In this document: positions 27,129 through 36,108 of the stretch, one piece after another | Position numbering within the stretch: position 1 is the first letter of the stretch | Layout of the letters: each line of letters starts with the position of its first letter | Assembly: GCF_021654775.1 (NCBI RefSeq) | Contig: NZ_AP025343.1 | Span: 4,493,501 to 4,557,500 of the forward strand | DNA length: 64,000 nucleotides | From: Paenibacillus azoreducens | GTDB lineage: Bacteria > Bacillota > Bacilli > Paenibacillales > Paenibacillaceae | Reading direction: 5' to 3' | Made by a program: the position numbers and the translations under genes | The notes under the pieces: model-generated | Told to the model about the DNA's origin: nothing | What the model saw: only the letters and a program-made list of their open reading frames with translations | Databases searched by the model: none

Positions 27129-28148
27129 TTATTTCACAATGACCACTTCAGGCTCGGGTTCAAAACCAAAAGCCGTATTGATGCCGTCAATGATTTTATT
27201 CATCAAATATTTGATGTCTTCCGCCGTGGCATGGTTATGATTAATAATCATATTTCCATGATGAGGGGAAATCATCGCTCCGCCGTATTCCAGGCCTTTC
27301 ATGTTCAAGCGGTCCACAAGCGCACCGACAGGTACGCCGTAGTCATAGTTATTTTTAAACACGGAGCCGCAAGACGGGTATGTGAAATGGCACTTGCCAT
27401 TACGGTAAGCAGCGATATCCGTCATCTCCTGCGGGATGGCAAGCCCCTGCTTCATCAGCTGCGTGGCTTCCCCGTCCATGTAAGTATAAAAGGACGCTAA
27501 ACCAGACATCCCCTTTTTCGCTTTCCAGCGCGCCAAAAGCTCATTGCCGGGAGCAATCTGCTTTTCGTCCGGAACAGCCAGCATATCCGCACCGAGCACC
27601 AGCCAAGGATTCATTTGGAAAATAGACTGCTTATAGCCGTATTTGCACTGAGACACATCCAGGGATTGCACGGCCAGGGACGGATCAGACAGATCAACAT
27701 AATAAACGGTTTTGATAATATCGCTGATCTGATGCTGATTGTACTTGGCATTCATGTAAATACCGGCTCCGAGCCCCCCTGGAAGAAGGTACGTAAATTC
27801 ATAGCCGGAAATGCCAAACATAAGTCCGGTGATCGCCAGCATAGACATCGGCGTCCCCGAAGAGATAAACCATTTGGACGGGCTGATATCCCAATAAACA
27901 AATTTTTTCAAGGAAATATAGAGGGTGTCTTCCCGCGGATTATCAGGGAACAACAGGTTGGAGCCCATTCCGCATATGAAATAGTCCAGTCCGTGTGTAC
28001 GGCAGCCCTGCAGGAGAGTCAGCAGCTCCTCCACGGTTTCAGGCATGGCAAAGAAATTCGCCTTCCCCCCAATTTGATAAGAAGAATGATCGGCAAGCGA
28101 TTCATTGCGCATGCATAAATCTTCAAACATCATCCGGTTATTCAGCAT
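27129..28148 (-). CDS. murB: MurB-family UDP-N-acetylmuramate dehydrogenase (possibly a paralogue)
   Basis: A 339-residue FAD oxidoreductase with the MurB plan: IGGKANFF and GMGSNLLFPD (FAD domain), LLPGGLGAGIYMNA, a CGSVFKN segment with the catalytic Ser, and a C-terminal KGLEYGGAMISPHHGNMIINHNHATAEDI. It lacks a full match to the usual NPPGxSAGSVFKNP (here YPSCGSVFKNN), and HHGNMIIN replaces HAGFIVN, so it is a divergent member. Standing alone outside a mur cluster, it may be a second MurB. AAGGA lies seven bases before the ATG. Confidence 0.82.
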   Translation of the reverse strand: MLNNRMMFEDLCMRNESLADHSSYQIGGKANFFAMPETVEELLTLLQGCRTHGLDYFICGMGSNLLFPDNPREDTLYISLKKFVYWDISPSKWFISSGTPMSMLAITGLMFGISGYEFTYLLPGGLGAGIYMNAKYNQHQISDIIKTVYYVDLSDPSLAVQSLDVSQCKYGYKQSIFQMNPWLVLGADMLAVPDEKQIAPGNELLARWKAKKGMSGLASFYTYMDGEATQLMKQGLAIPQEMTDIAAYRNGKCHFTYPSCGSVFKNNYDYGVPVGALVDRLNMKGLEYGGAMISPHHGNMIINHNHATAEDIKYLMNKIIDGINTAFGFEPEPEVVIVK

Positions 28149-28365
28149 TAGGTTTCCTTCTCGCTTTCAACTTCATTATTCAGGATGGCAACATCCTGCA
28201 TTTATTAAACGTAGACCTATCTATTCTAATATATCGTTCGGCATAACGCCATGTGTCATTTCATACGAATCTAAAGCATCCAAAAATCAAACCAAAAAGC
28301 TTTCAGCTTCTCCGTAAATCTTTCTCCTTGGTTCAATATTCTTCTTTAGTTCAACGTATATAAAA

Positions 28366-28390
28366 CAAAAAAGCAGCGAAGTTTCGCTGC
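28366..28390 (-). terminator. Terminator of the SnoaL-like gene
   Basis: On the minus strand GCAGCGAAACTTCGCTGC is followed by TTTTTTG. Confidence 0.75.
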
Positions 28391-28475
28391 ATCCGGATTA
28401 AAAAGTTCGAAACATTTACATCTGCAGTATTCATTAGAGTGGGAGCTCCAACAATATAACCATGAATGACAGGCC

Positions 28476-28868
28476 TTAGGCTTCGGACGCTTCCTTCTTC
28501 TCCATGTCTCCACGTCCCCAGTAAGCCTTCATACTGCTGATCAATCCGTCTTCGTTGAACGTCATAACCTCAATAACGTGAAATACGAAACGGGAATTCT
28601 CTGCTTGCGTCTCAATATGTATCGCCATTGCACCCGAGTTGCTGTGCGAGCCCCTGATCGGTTCCTGGCGATAAATTCGTGTTCTTCCGTTTACCACTTT
28701 GCGATAAAACTCCGTGATGTCCGCTTTTCCCTCAATCGGAGCGGTACCTGCCGGGTCCTCCACTACAGCATCGTCCGCGTAGAGGGACAGAATTCCCTGC
28801 AAGTCATCCCGATTGAAGTAATCGATATAGGCTTGCATCGCTGTTTTGATTTCCCGTTCTGTCGGCAT
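28476..28868 (-). CDS. SnoaL-like / NTF2-fold (steroid-isomerase-like) protein
   Basis: A 130-residue NTF2-like protein: N-terminal helix with YIDYFNRDDLQGILSLYADDAVVEDPAG, then the cone-shaped sheet. D/E residues at the pocket mouth are typical of SnoaL-like isomerases or of non-enzymatic ligand-binding members. Function unassigned. Single-gene unit. Confidence 0.8.
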   Translation of the reverse strand: MPTEREIKTAMQAYIDYFNRDDLQGILSLYADDAVVEDPAGTAPIEGKADITEFYRKVVNGRTRIYRQEPIRGSHSNSGAMAIHIETQAENSRFVFHVIEVMTFNEDGLISSMKAYWGRGDMEKKEASEA

Positions 28869-29089
28869 ATCGCTGCCTCCTTCTGAAATTAAATCAAATA
28901 TGTTGTGCCCTTACATTATCGTCCGGCTGCAGTTCTTGTGTCAAATAGAGCCCTTTTGGAGCAGCGCCCCGATCGTCCTTGCACTTTACATGACGCTTCG
29001 TAAAGGATAAGGTTATATATTGGAGACCTTTTAAATTCTATAATCTAAACTATATAAAACTAAAAAGATTCAAAGAGGAGGATCCGCGT

Positions 29090-29794
29090 ATGAAGTCGGA
29101 TTTGGATACCGTATTTGGCGGGCAAGATGCCCGCAGCTCCCGTTCAGACGGGCGAATTCTCATCATGACGGCGGTCGAAGCGGAACAGCAGGCCGTCTTG
29201 CGCGGAATCGGGGATTCGAATCTGTTCGATGTGCGTCTGGCCGGCTTTGGCCCGGCTTCGGCCGCGGCCCGGACTGCAGCCGAGCTTGCAAAATCCGCAT
29301 ACAGTCTTGTCATCAGCGCAGGCATCGGCGGGGGTTTTGCAGGCAAAGCAGAAGTAGGTTCGACCGTCGTTGCCGACCGGATTATCGCCGCCGATCTGGG
29401 TGCGGAAACGCCGGATGGATTCCTCAGCGTGGACGAGCTTGGCTTCGGCAGTTCCGTTATCGTCTCTGAGCCGAATCTGACGCAAACGTTAATCAATGCG
29501 ATGCTAGCCGCCGGAATTGCCGTTAGCCGCGGTTCTATCCTGACCGTAACGACCGGAACTGGCTCCGCGGAAACGACCGCCGCCTTATCCGCAAGAATCA
29601 GCGATGCGGCTGCCGAAGGCATGGAAGGCTTCGGGGTCGCAACCGCGGCGAAGCTTTGGGATCTGCCCGTGCTTGAAATCCGGACGATTTCCAACGTCGT
29701 CGGACCAAGGGACCGGGAGGCTTGGCGCATGAAAGAGGCTTTTGCGGCGCTTGAAGCCGCCGGAAACATTTTAAGGAGGGTATTTGCTAAATGA
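29090..29794 (+). CDS. mqnB: Futalosine hydrolase
   Basis: A 234-residue nucleosidase of the PNP/UDP superfamily that splits futalosine to hypoxanthine and dehypoxanthine futalosine in the futalosine route to menaquinone. Visible motifs: GFGPASAAART near the N-terminus, SAGIGGGFAGKAEVGS, and the C-terminal EGMEGFGVATAAK with the ribose-binding ME pair. GAGGAGG lies nine bases upstream. Overlaps mqnD by four bases (ATGA), which strongly supports the call. Confidence 0.93.
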   Translation: MKSDLDTVFGGQDARSSRSDGRILIMTAVEAEQQAVLRGIGDSNLFDVRLAGFGPASAAARTAAELAKSAYSLVISAGIGGGFAGKAEVGSTVVADRIIAADLGAETPDGFLSVDELGFGSSVIVSEPNLTQTLINAMLAAGIAVSRGSILTVTTGTGSAETTAALSARISDAAAEGMEGFGVATAAKLWDLPVLEIRTISNVVGPRDREAWRMKEAFAALEAAGNILRRVFAK

Positions 29795-30639
29795 AAATTG
29801 CTTTTTCTCCATGTCCCAATGATACTTTCGTCTTCCATGCTTGGGCGCATGGTTTGATTCCCGGTGCGCCAGAGCTGGACGTCACCTATGCCGATATCGA
29901 CATCACCAATCATCTGGCCGCACAAGAAAACAGCGATTATGATGTTCTCAAAATCTCTTACGCAGCTCTTCCCTGGGTGTTGGACCGGTATGCTCTTCTC
30001 CCGTGCGGCGGCGCGCTCGGCCGCGGCTGCGGCCCGCTTGTGCTTGCAGCAGGAGGCGAAGCTGCTCCGAAAGACGCTTCGGATTTATCCGGACGCCGCA
30101 TTGCGGTTCCAAGCGAACGCTCGACAGCCTATTTGTTGTTCCGGCTGTGGGCCGCCCAGAAAGTTCCGGGCGGTGTAGGCGAGATTGTCGTCATGCCGTT
30201 CGATCAAATCATGCCTGCGGTCCGCGATGGACAAATTGACGCCGGACTCGTGATTCACGAAGCCAGATTCACCTACCAGAATTACGGCCTAACGCTGATG
30301 GCGGATCTCGGCAGCTGGTGGGAGCAGGATACGGGACTTCCGATCCCGCTTGGCGCCATCATCGCCAAACGGACGCTGGATCCGAAAGCCATATCCGAAT
30401 GGGCGCGTGCTTCCGTCGAATATGCTTGGGCGCATCCTGAAGCGTCGCGCGAATACGTGCTGAACCATGCACAAGAGATGGATCCCAAAGTGGCCGACGC
30501 CCACATCGGACTCTACGTCAACGGCTTCACCGCAAATCTGGGAGAAGACGGTTACGCCGCAATCTCTTCCCTGCTGATCCGGGCAGCCGATGAAGGGCTT
30601 GTCCCTCGATTCGACCCCCAAGCTCTAATGCTTCCTTAA
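29791..30639 (+). CDS. mqnD: 1,4-dihydroxy-6-naphthoate synthase
   Basis: A 282-residue enzyme of periplasmic-binding-protein fold converting cyclic dehypoxanthine futalosine to 1,4-dihydroxy-6-naphthoate in menaquinone synthesis. N-terminal AFSPCPNDTFVFHAW is the family signature, and the catalytic His is expected in LVIHEARFTYQ. Translationally coupled to mqnB. mqnA and mqnC are not in the window. Confidence 0.95.
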   Translation: MKIAFSPCPNDTFVFHAWAHGLIPGAPELDVTYADIDITNHLAAQENSDYDVLKISYAALPWVLDRYALLPCGGALGRGCGPLVLAAGGEAAPKDASDLSGRRIAVPSERSTAYLLFRLWAAQKVPGGVGEIVVMPFDQIMPAVRDGQIDAGLVIHEARFTYQNYGLTLMADLGSWWEQDTGLPIPLGAIIAKRTLDPKAISEWARASVEYAWAHPEASREYVLNHAQEMDPKVADAHIGLYVNGFTANLGEDGYAAISSLLIRAADEGLVPRFDPQALMLP

Positions 30640-30654
30640 CCCGAGGAACCAAAA

Positions 30655-30678
30655 GAAAACGTCCATCGACGTATTTTC
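30655..30678 (+). terminator. Weak terminator-like hairpin after mqnD
   Basis: GAAAACGTC-CATC-GACGTATTTTC; a short stem with A/T flanks. Confidence 0.5.
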
Positions 30679-30757
30679 TAGGTAGCGGGGGCCGCGTTTA
30701 CCGCTAATTTTTCTTGCGATATAAATGCTTAGTTCCGCTTAAAACTTATAAATCTAA

Positions 30758-30940
30758 AATAACCCCACAAAGAGTATCGGAAAGAAGTCCGACGCCTGAA
30801 GGGCGCTTTTGCAAAGCAAAAGTACTGAGAGTATCGGAAAGAAGTAAGGGCGACTCTCATAGAGAGGCGCTTTTGCGAAGCAAAAGTACTGAGTGACGTG
30901 TAGCCTTTGAAGCTTATTCCGATTACTTTGCGGGGACCCC
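30758..30940 (+). repeat. Dispersed repeat copy with two tandem internal modules
   Basis: AATAACCCCACAAAG, two modules each starting AGTATCGGAAAGAAGT and ending AAGCAAAAGTACTGAG, then TGACGTGTAGCCTTTGAAGC and the CTTTGCGGGGACCCC end. The modules differ mainly in their middle parts. Confidence 0.9.
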
Positions 30941-30956
30941 TTTCATAATATATTTA

Positions 30957-31018
30957 AATAACCCCACAAAGTGGAGCCTATGCTTCGATGCTTATTCCAA
31001 ATACTTTGCGGGGACCCC
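30957..31018 (+). repeat. Dispersed repeat copy, short subtype
   Basis: AATAACCCCACAAAGTGGAGCC…GCTTCGATGCTTATTCC…CTTTGCGGGGACCCC, 16 bp after the preceding copy. Confidence 0.9.
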
Positions 31019-31044
31019 AAAGATCTTATAAAATCTATAATCGC

Positions 31045-31092
31045 AAAAAAATCCCCCTGCCCTTGATTTATGAGATAAGGACAGGGGGATTT
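31045..31092 (-). terminator. Terminator of the malic enzyme gene
   Basis: On the minus strand AATCCCCCTG / CAGGGGGATT with a long loop, followed by seven T. Confidence 0.88.
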
Positions 31093-31117
31093 GTATAAGC
31101 AGCGGAATCTTGTGCTT

Positions 31118-32521
31118 TTATCTGAATTCCTTCGGAATTCTCCGGGCTACACCGGTCAGGATGGCAGCTTGTACAACCGCTTTGCGTATTTCCACGACAA
31201 CTTGCTCGTTAAATATACTTGGAATGATATAAAGTTCATTTAATTCGCCGCCGCTGATAACCGATGCGATGGCGCGCGCGGCAGCCAGCTTCATCGGCTC
31301 GTTGATGCAGCGTGCTCTGCAGTCCAGTGCGCCGCGGAATAAACCCGGGAAGACAAGCACGTTGTTAATTTGGTTCGGATAGTCGCTTCTTCCGGTAGCA
31401 AACACCCTGGCATGAGGGATCGCCTCTTCAGGCGGTACTTCCGGTACCGGATTGGCCATGGCGAAAACGATCGGGTCCGGTGCCATGCCCCGGATATCTT
31501 CCCCATTCAACAAATTCCCGCGGGATACGCCGATAAACACATCCGCACCCTTGATCACGTCTTTGAGCGATCCTTCCACATCCTCAATCTGAGGCTGTTC
31601 TGCAAGCCACTGCCACATCGGATAGGGATATGTACCACCTCTAACAATTGCACCGTCCCGGTCTACAGGCACCAGCTTGGTTACGCCTGCGCTGAGCAGC
31701 ATCTTGCAGATGGACACACCTGCGGCGCCAACGCCATTGACAACGACACGAATGTTTTCGATCCTCTTATTGACCACCTTTAACGCATTCAGCAGACCTG
31801 CGATCACGACAACGGCCGTACCGTGCTGATCATCATGGAACACAGGAATGTCCAGTTCCTCCGTCAACCTTCTTTCGATTTCGAAACAGCGCGGAGAACT
31901 GATATCCTCCAAGTTGATGCCGCCAAAAATCGGGCTGATCGCCTTGATGGTCCGGATGAGTTCCTCCGTGTCATGCGTGTCCAGACAGATTGGAAATGCA
32001 TCTACGCCGGCAAGCTGCTTAAACAACATCGCCTTGCCTTCCATTACGGGAGCGGCCGCATAAGGCCCCACATCCCCGAGACCAAGCACAGCCGTTCCGT
32101 CGCTGACAACGGCCACCGTATTCCGCTTGATCGTAAGCGAATAGGCTTTATCCGGATTCTCTTGAATAGCCGTACAAACCTTGGCCACTCCAGGAGTATA
32201 TACGCGGGACAAATCATCCCGGTTTTTAATCGGAACCGTCGGCTGAATTTTGATTTTGCCGCCCAAATGAACGAGGAATGTCCGGTCCGAAACGTTAATC
32301 AGCTTGATCCCATCCTGCTGTCTAAGCGATTCGACCACCTTTTCCTCTTCCGTATCCACGACTTCCACTGTAATGTCTCTCACGGAAAAATCCTTGCCAG
32401 GTCTGATCACGTCAATGGAGGTGATATCGCCGCCCGATTTGCTGATTGCGGCAGCCACATCCCCAAAGCTGACCTTTTCATGATCAAGTTCAACGCGCAG
32501 AATGATACTTGTGTTAGCCAT
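31118..32521 (-). CDS. NAD(P)-dependent malic enzyme with N-terminal ACT domain
   Basis: A 467-residue enzyme decarboxylating malate to pyruvate. Residues 1-80 form an ACT-type regulatory domain, then the malic N-domain (VYTPGVAKVC; catalytic Tyr; SLTIKRNTVAVVSDGTAVLGLGD), then the NAD-binding domain with VVNGVGAAGVSICK (Rossmann GxGAAG) and metal ligands in EDISSPRCFEIE and HDDQHGTA. The fused ACT domain suggests allosteric control by a small ligand. Monocistronic. Confidence 0.93.
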   Translation of the reverse strand: MANTSIILRVELDHEKVSFGDVAAAISKSGGDITSIDVIRPGKDFSVRDITVEVVDTEEEKVVESLRQQDGIKLINVSDRTFLVHLGGKIKIQPTVPIKNRDDLSRVYTPGVAKVCTAIQENPDKAYSLTIKRNTVAVVSDGTAVLGLGDVGPYAAAPVMEGKAMLFKQLAGVDAFPICLDTHDTEELIRTIKAISPIFGGINLEDISSPRCFEIERRLTEELDIPVFHDDQHGTAVVVIAGLLNALKVVNKRIENIRVVVNGVGAAGVSICKMLLSAGVTKLVPVDRDGAIVRGGTYPYPMWQWLAEQPQIEDVEGSLKDVIKGADVFIGVSRGNLLNGEDIRGMAPDPIVFAMANPVPEVPPEEAIPHARVFATGRSDYPNQINNVLVFPGLFRGALDCRARCINEPMKLAAARAIASVISGGELNELYIIPSIFNEQVVVEIRKAVVQAAILTGVARRIPKEFR

Positions 32522-32662
32522 GAAGCTTCCCCCTAAAATGATAATGTTCTGTTGTAACCGATTTCAATACGCACATATCATAACAGCCCTACGGCAGCAA
32601 TACAAGCGTCTTTCGTATAACAGCTCTTCACGTCAAAACACTTCGCAAGCAGGGAATAAGCC

Positions 32663-33220
32663 CTACGGCATATTCGCATAAGGAACATTGGCTTCCCGTT
32701 TGTTCGTTTCATGAACACCCATGACGACGGCGATCAGTTCATAACTTCCCAGCCTTTCAGTTCCGTTGCGGAGACAGTAGGCTCCGGACTCAAACCATCC
32801 ATTAATTTTTTCAAAGCGGGCTACAGCAACTCCGCTTTCATCGGCAATAGAGTATTCCTTGGAAAAGGCCGGCGAAAAAATTTCGTAAATTCCTCTCCCT
32901 TCCGTCTCATAGATAAACTTTTTGGACATCAAGCTCAATTGATGACGCAGCACTCCGAGCAGGCGGCTTTCCGGGCCTCTGACTTCCCACTTGTTCGACA
33001 TCATGCGGAACCTCCCGCTGCAGGCCACTGTTCCATCCGCTCCAATCACATCCAGCGACGATCCCAAAGCGCTTTTTAAATCTAGACTGCCTGCAGGCTC
33101 ATGCCTTTCATTGATGATTTCCGTATAACCTGCGTTAAAGAAGTTATCCCTAAAATATAGATCCAACGTACGGCACCTTCTTTCATAAGATTCATCCTTC
33201 TTGCTGGGCTTCCGGAACAA
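32663..33220 (-). CDS. LURP-one-related / Tubby-like protein
   Basis: A 185-residue soluble protein whose pattern of short beta strands (e.g. LGVLRHQLSLMSKKFIYETEGRGIYEI) fits the LURP-one/phospholipid-scramblase-like fold common in Bacillales. Biochemical role is unknown. Upstream DNA is occupied by two dispersed repeats, so its promoter must lie in or beside them. Confidence 0.65.
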   Translation of the reverse strand: MFRKPSKKDESYERRCRTLDLYFRDNFFNAGYTEIINERHEPAGSLDLKSALGSSLDVIGADGTVACSGRFRMMSNKWEVRGPESRLLGVLRHQLSLMSKKFIYETEGRGIYEIFSPAFSKEYSIADESGVAVARFEKINGWFESGAYCLRNGTERLGSYELIAVVMGVHETNKREANVPYANMP

Positions 33221-33347
33221 AATAACCCCACAAAGCGTATCGGAAAGAAGTAAGGGCGCCTCTCATAGAGGGGCGCTTTTGCGAAGCAAAAGTACTGAGT
33301 GCTGTGTGGCCTTCGAAGCTTATTCCGATTACTTTGCGGGGAGCCCC
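33221..33347 (+). repeat. Dispersed repeat copy with one internal module
   Basis: AATAACCCCACAAAG, one module (CGTATCGGAAAGAAGT … GCGAAGCAAAAGTACTGAG), then GTGGCCTTCGAAGCTTATTC and CTTTGCGGGGAGCCCC. Confidence 0.9.
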
Positions 33348-33353
33348 GTGTCA

Positions 33354-33418
33354 AAATAACCCCACAAAGTGACGTGCATCCTTCGAAGCTAATTCCGATT
33401 ACTTTGCGGGGCCCCCCG
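33354..33418 (+). repeat. Dispersed repeat copy, no internal module
   Basis: AATAACCCCACAAAGTGACG…TTCGAAGCTAATTCC…CTTTGCGGGGCCCCCC, seven bases after the preceding copy. Confidence 0.9.
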
Positions 33419-33477
33419 AACAAGGAAGCCATGGACAAAATGCATCCATGGCTTATGTGAAAGTTGGAATTTTTTAG

Positions 33478-34821
33478 TCAAGGTTTCGAGGTCAGTTCCT
33501 TCATCATAAGGCGCAGTTCTTCTGCTTGCGGTTCCAGCCGCATGGCTAGCTCCAGCACCTTGACCGCATTTTCGCGTTCACCTTTATGAAAAAGGCGCTG
33601 AGCAATGTAGCGGAAGCTGAAATCCATATCCGCGGGCACGAAGCCCAGAGCTGCACGGTCCGAAGCAGCGGCGTGTTCATGGATAGCGGCCTCAATTCCT
33701 TCGGCTGCCAACACTCCCGCCACATGCATCGTTAGCGAGCGTGGGATTGCCTTCACCTTCTCGCCCAGAAGAACATCCAAAATGGCATTGTTGACGGAAT
33801 GAAGTCCAAGATAATCCGTGTTGAACATCATGGTAACCGCAATCCCTTTCTCTGGTAGGAGAACCAAATTGGAACGGAAACCGGTATCAGAACCTCCATG
33901 GGCTTTGGCTTCAAAACCCCTATACTGACCCATGAACCAGCTAAGCCCGATGTTGCGGAAATAACCGAAATCATCCGCCGGCGCAACTTCCCGCCAGACC
34001 TCATTCACGCTGGATTCGCTTAAAATCCGCGCGTCGTTCAGACAGCCCCGATTCAAATAAGCCATCGCATAATTGCAGGATTCGACCGCACTGGTCAGCA
34101 GCGTCGAGCTTGGCCCATGTGCGCGGTTATACGGATAAATATCGCTTACCTTCGCTCCGAATGAATGATTCATCCCCATAATATGGGGACTCGCCAATAA
34201 TCGCTCATCGACCTCCGGCTTAAAAAAGCTGCTTGTCTTCATCCGAAGAGGATCCAGAATATGCTCCTTCATGTACTGTTCGAACGGAATTCCCGACGCC
34301 TTGGCGATCAAATCCCCTAAAATTTCAAAGCCGATATTGCTATATTCATATTTTCCGAGATCCGGATCCCACATCAGCTCCCGCCCCGAAATGCTGCGTA
34401 CGTAACGCTCCAGCGCAGCTTCGTCAAACTGCGGACGATCCCATTCATATTCATCCTCGTCAGGCATGCCGGAGGTATGGCTAAGCAGCTGTCTTACCGT
34501 AATATTCCGACAGCGTTCATCGCGCAGGTGAAAATAAGGCAGGTAAGCGGTAATCTTCTCGTCCAGTTGGACCGCTCCCTGCTCAGCGAGCTGCATGACT
34601 GCGGTGGCCACATACGTCTTCGCGATGGAAGCCATGTGAAACAGTGTGTGCTCGTCCACTGGTTCCCCTGTATCCGTGTTCTTGCGGCCAAACCCTTTGG
34701 CATAGATGGGCTGATGATCATAGACAATCCCAACTGCCAATCCTGCAGCTGCAAGGTCAAGCGAAATATATTCGCTAAGGAGATGGTCCAGTTGTTCTGT
34801 AATCTGCTGAATCTCTTTCAT
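33478..34821 (-). CDS. Serine hydrolase, beta-lactamase/class C family
   Basis: A 447-residue enzyme with all three motifs of the class C beta-lactamase/DD-peptidase fold: SIAK at 65-68, YSN at 160-162 and HGG at 308-310. A C-terminal extension of about 85 residues contains a helical, TPR-like stretch. No signal peptide. The start at 34821 is set by GGAGG seven bases upstream; longer in-frame ATGs (34836, 34863) lack such a site. Substrate unknown; esterase or peptidase rather than true beta-lactamase is likely. It differs clearly from the serine hydrolase at 88-1521. Confidence 0.88.
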   Translation of the reverse strand: MKEIQQITEQLDHLLSEYISLDLAAAGLAVGIVYDHQPIYAKGFGRKNTDTGEPVDEHTLFHMASIAKTYVATAVMQLAEQGAVQLDEKITAYLPYFHLRDERCRNITVRQLLSHTSGMPDEDEYEWDRPQFDEAALERYVRSISGRELMWDPDLGKYEYSNIGFEILGDLIAKASGIPFEQYMKEHILDPLRMKTSSFFKPEVDERLLASPHIMGMNHSFGAKVSDIYPYNRAHGPSSTLLTSAVESCNYAMAYLNRGCLNDARILSESSVNEVWREVAPADDFGYFRNIGLSWFMGQYRGFEAKAHGGSDTGFRSNLVLLPEKGIAVTMMFNTDYLGLHSVNNAILDVLLGEKVKAIPRSLTMHVAGVLAAEGIEAAIHEHAAASDRAALGFVPADMDFSFRYIAQRLFHKGERENAVKVLELAMRLEPQAEELRLMMKELTSKP

Positions 34822-34968
34822 TTTCGGTTCCTCCATGGGATCAAGGTATGCTGAACTATTCAATTGTCTGTGCAGTTCAAATCCTTATACCAATGGAAGC
34901 ACCGCCTTTCGTTAAGCAAATCAAATCCAGTTTAAACTATTTTCATAATTTTTACCATATTTTTTATT

Positions 34969-35856
34969 CTACGCTTTCAGTACACATTTCATATGTACTT
35001 GGTCAATCCATGGCTGAAACCCTGCGGCTTCCAAGACTCGAACGAGCGGTTCCTGAGATAATGGAAGATTTACGGTTCGCCGCAAAACTTTTTTCTCAAG
35101 CGGTGCATACACATGAGCCAGCAGCGCTTTTAACAATTCAGGAGCCTGCTCTTCTTCAGCCTTGACCACCCGGCATTGGTACAGGTTAGTTGCATTATGT
35201 TCCCCGTTTATATCAAACGCTCTTTTATATAAAGCGTAACCGGCGACCTGCCCGTTCGCATCCGCAGCCACAACCGATTCTCCGCCCGCGATATTCTCCC
35301 ATTGGGTCTGCCAAGGCATGCTTTCGGCCGGAAGACGGAGCGCTTGCAAATCCTGTGGCAAGCCAAAGCGGAATTGATAGGTATGAGAGGCGTCTGAGGC
35401 GAATACCTCCGGCTGAAAGCCCTCTTTTTGTTCGTAAAATCTCAATTTATCGATGATTTGGTACCCCATCTTCGAATACAGCCTGATTGCGGGTTCGTTT
35501 TGGCTCAACGCCTCAAGAAGAGCAATCTCCGCGCCTTTTTCTCTGTACACGTCCAACGCCGCTCCGATGAGCGCCCTGCCGTATCCTTTGCCTCTGTATT
35601 CAGGAATGATGCCCGTTCCGCCATTCCAGGCGGTTAATCGGCCGTCAACCACGCGGAAACCGCTCATGACAAATCCTACGGCTTGGCCGTCTTCGCATAG
35701 AACGATGGAATCCTCCATAGACAGATGATTATCCGGAATCCGCTTAATGAAAGCATCAACGCTCAGTGTCATATCCGTAGCGTATCCTTTAAATCCATCA
35801 TTCCATAATTGGGTGAGCTGCGCAGCGGAAAAATCACTGAATCTTTTAATTTCCAT
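34969..35856 (-). CDS. GNAT-family acetyltransferase, two-domain
   Basis: A 295-residue protein. The first GNAT domain has the acetyl-CoA loop as GIIPEYRGKGYGRALI (about 90-105) with QNEPAIRLYSKMGYQ as the closing motif. The C-terminal half is a second, degenerate GNAT-like domain without a clear P-loop. The ATG at 35856 gives the better spacing from AAGGG; an ATG two codons earlier is possible. Substrate unknown. Confidence 0.82.
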   Translation of the reverse strand: MEIKRFSDFSAAQLTQLWNDGFKGYATDMTLSVDAFIKRIPDNHLSMEDSIVLCEDGQAVGFVMSGFRVVDGRLTAWNGGTGIIPEYRGKGYGRALIGAALDVYREKGAEIALLEALSQNEPAIRLYSKMGYQIIDKLRFYEQKEGFQPEVFASDASHTYQFRFGLPQDLQALRLPAESMPWQTQWENIAGGESVVAADANGQVAGYALYKRAFDINGEHNATNLYQCRVVKAEEEQAPELLKALLAHVYAPLEKKVLRRTVNLPLSQEPLVRVLEAAGFQPWIDQVHMKCVLKA

Positions 35857-36108
35857 ACCCATCTTCCCTTCCCTGAAATAGAAATCGCCTAGCATGTTTA
35901 TCATGAACAAAATGTGATAGGAACGCAATCTTTTTGTAACCTTAACTGAAAGCCGATGTGGTAAAGTAAGTACCTGTGACCACTTCACTTGCGAACATCA
36001 TCTTGTACGGAGGCATCATCGAAATGAATATAAGGGAAATGAAATCATCGATTTACATAATTGGGGCCCTATCAAATGCATCCTGCCAGGAAAGCAGGGT
36101 TTATATAT

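Noticed and set aside
29050..29925. Long minus-strand open frame (291 codons) opposite mqnB
   Set aside because: Antisense shadow of a clear mqnB gene; low-complexity Ser/Ala composition and no ribosome site.
31823..32536. Plus-strand 237-codon frame opposite the malic enzyme
   Set aside because: Antisense of a well-supported enzyme gene with full motif set; no independent evidence.
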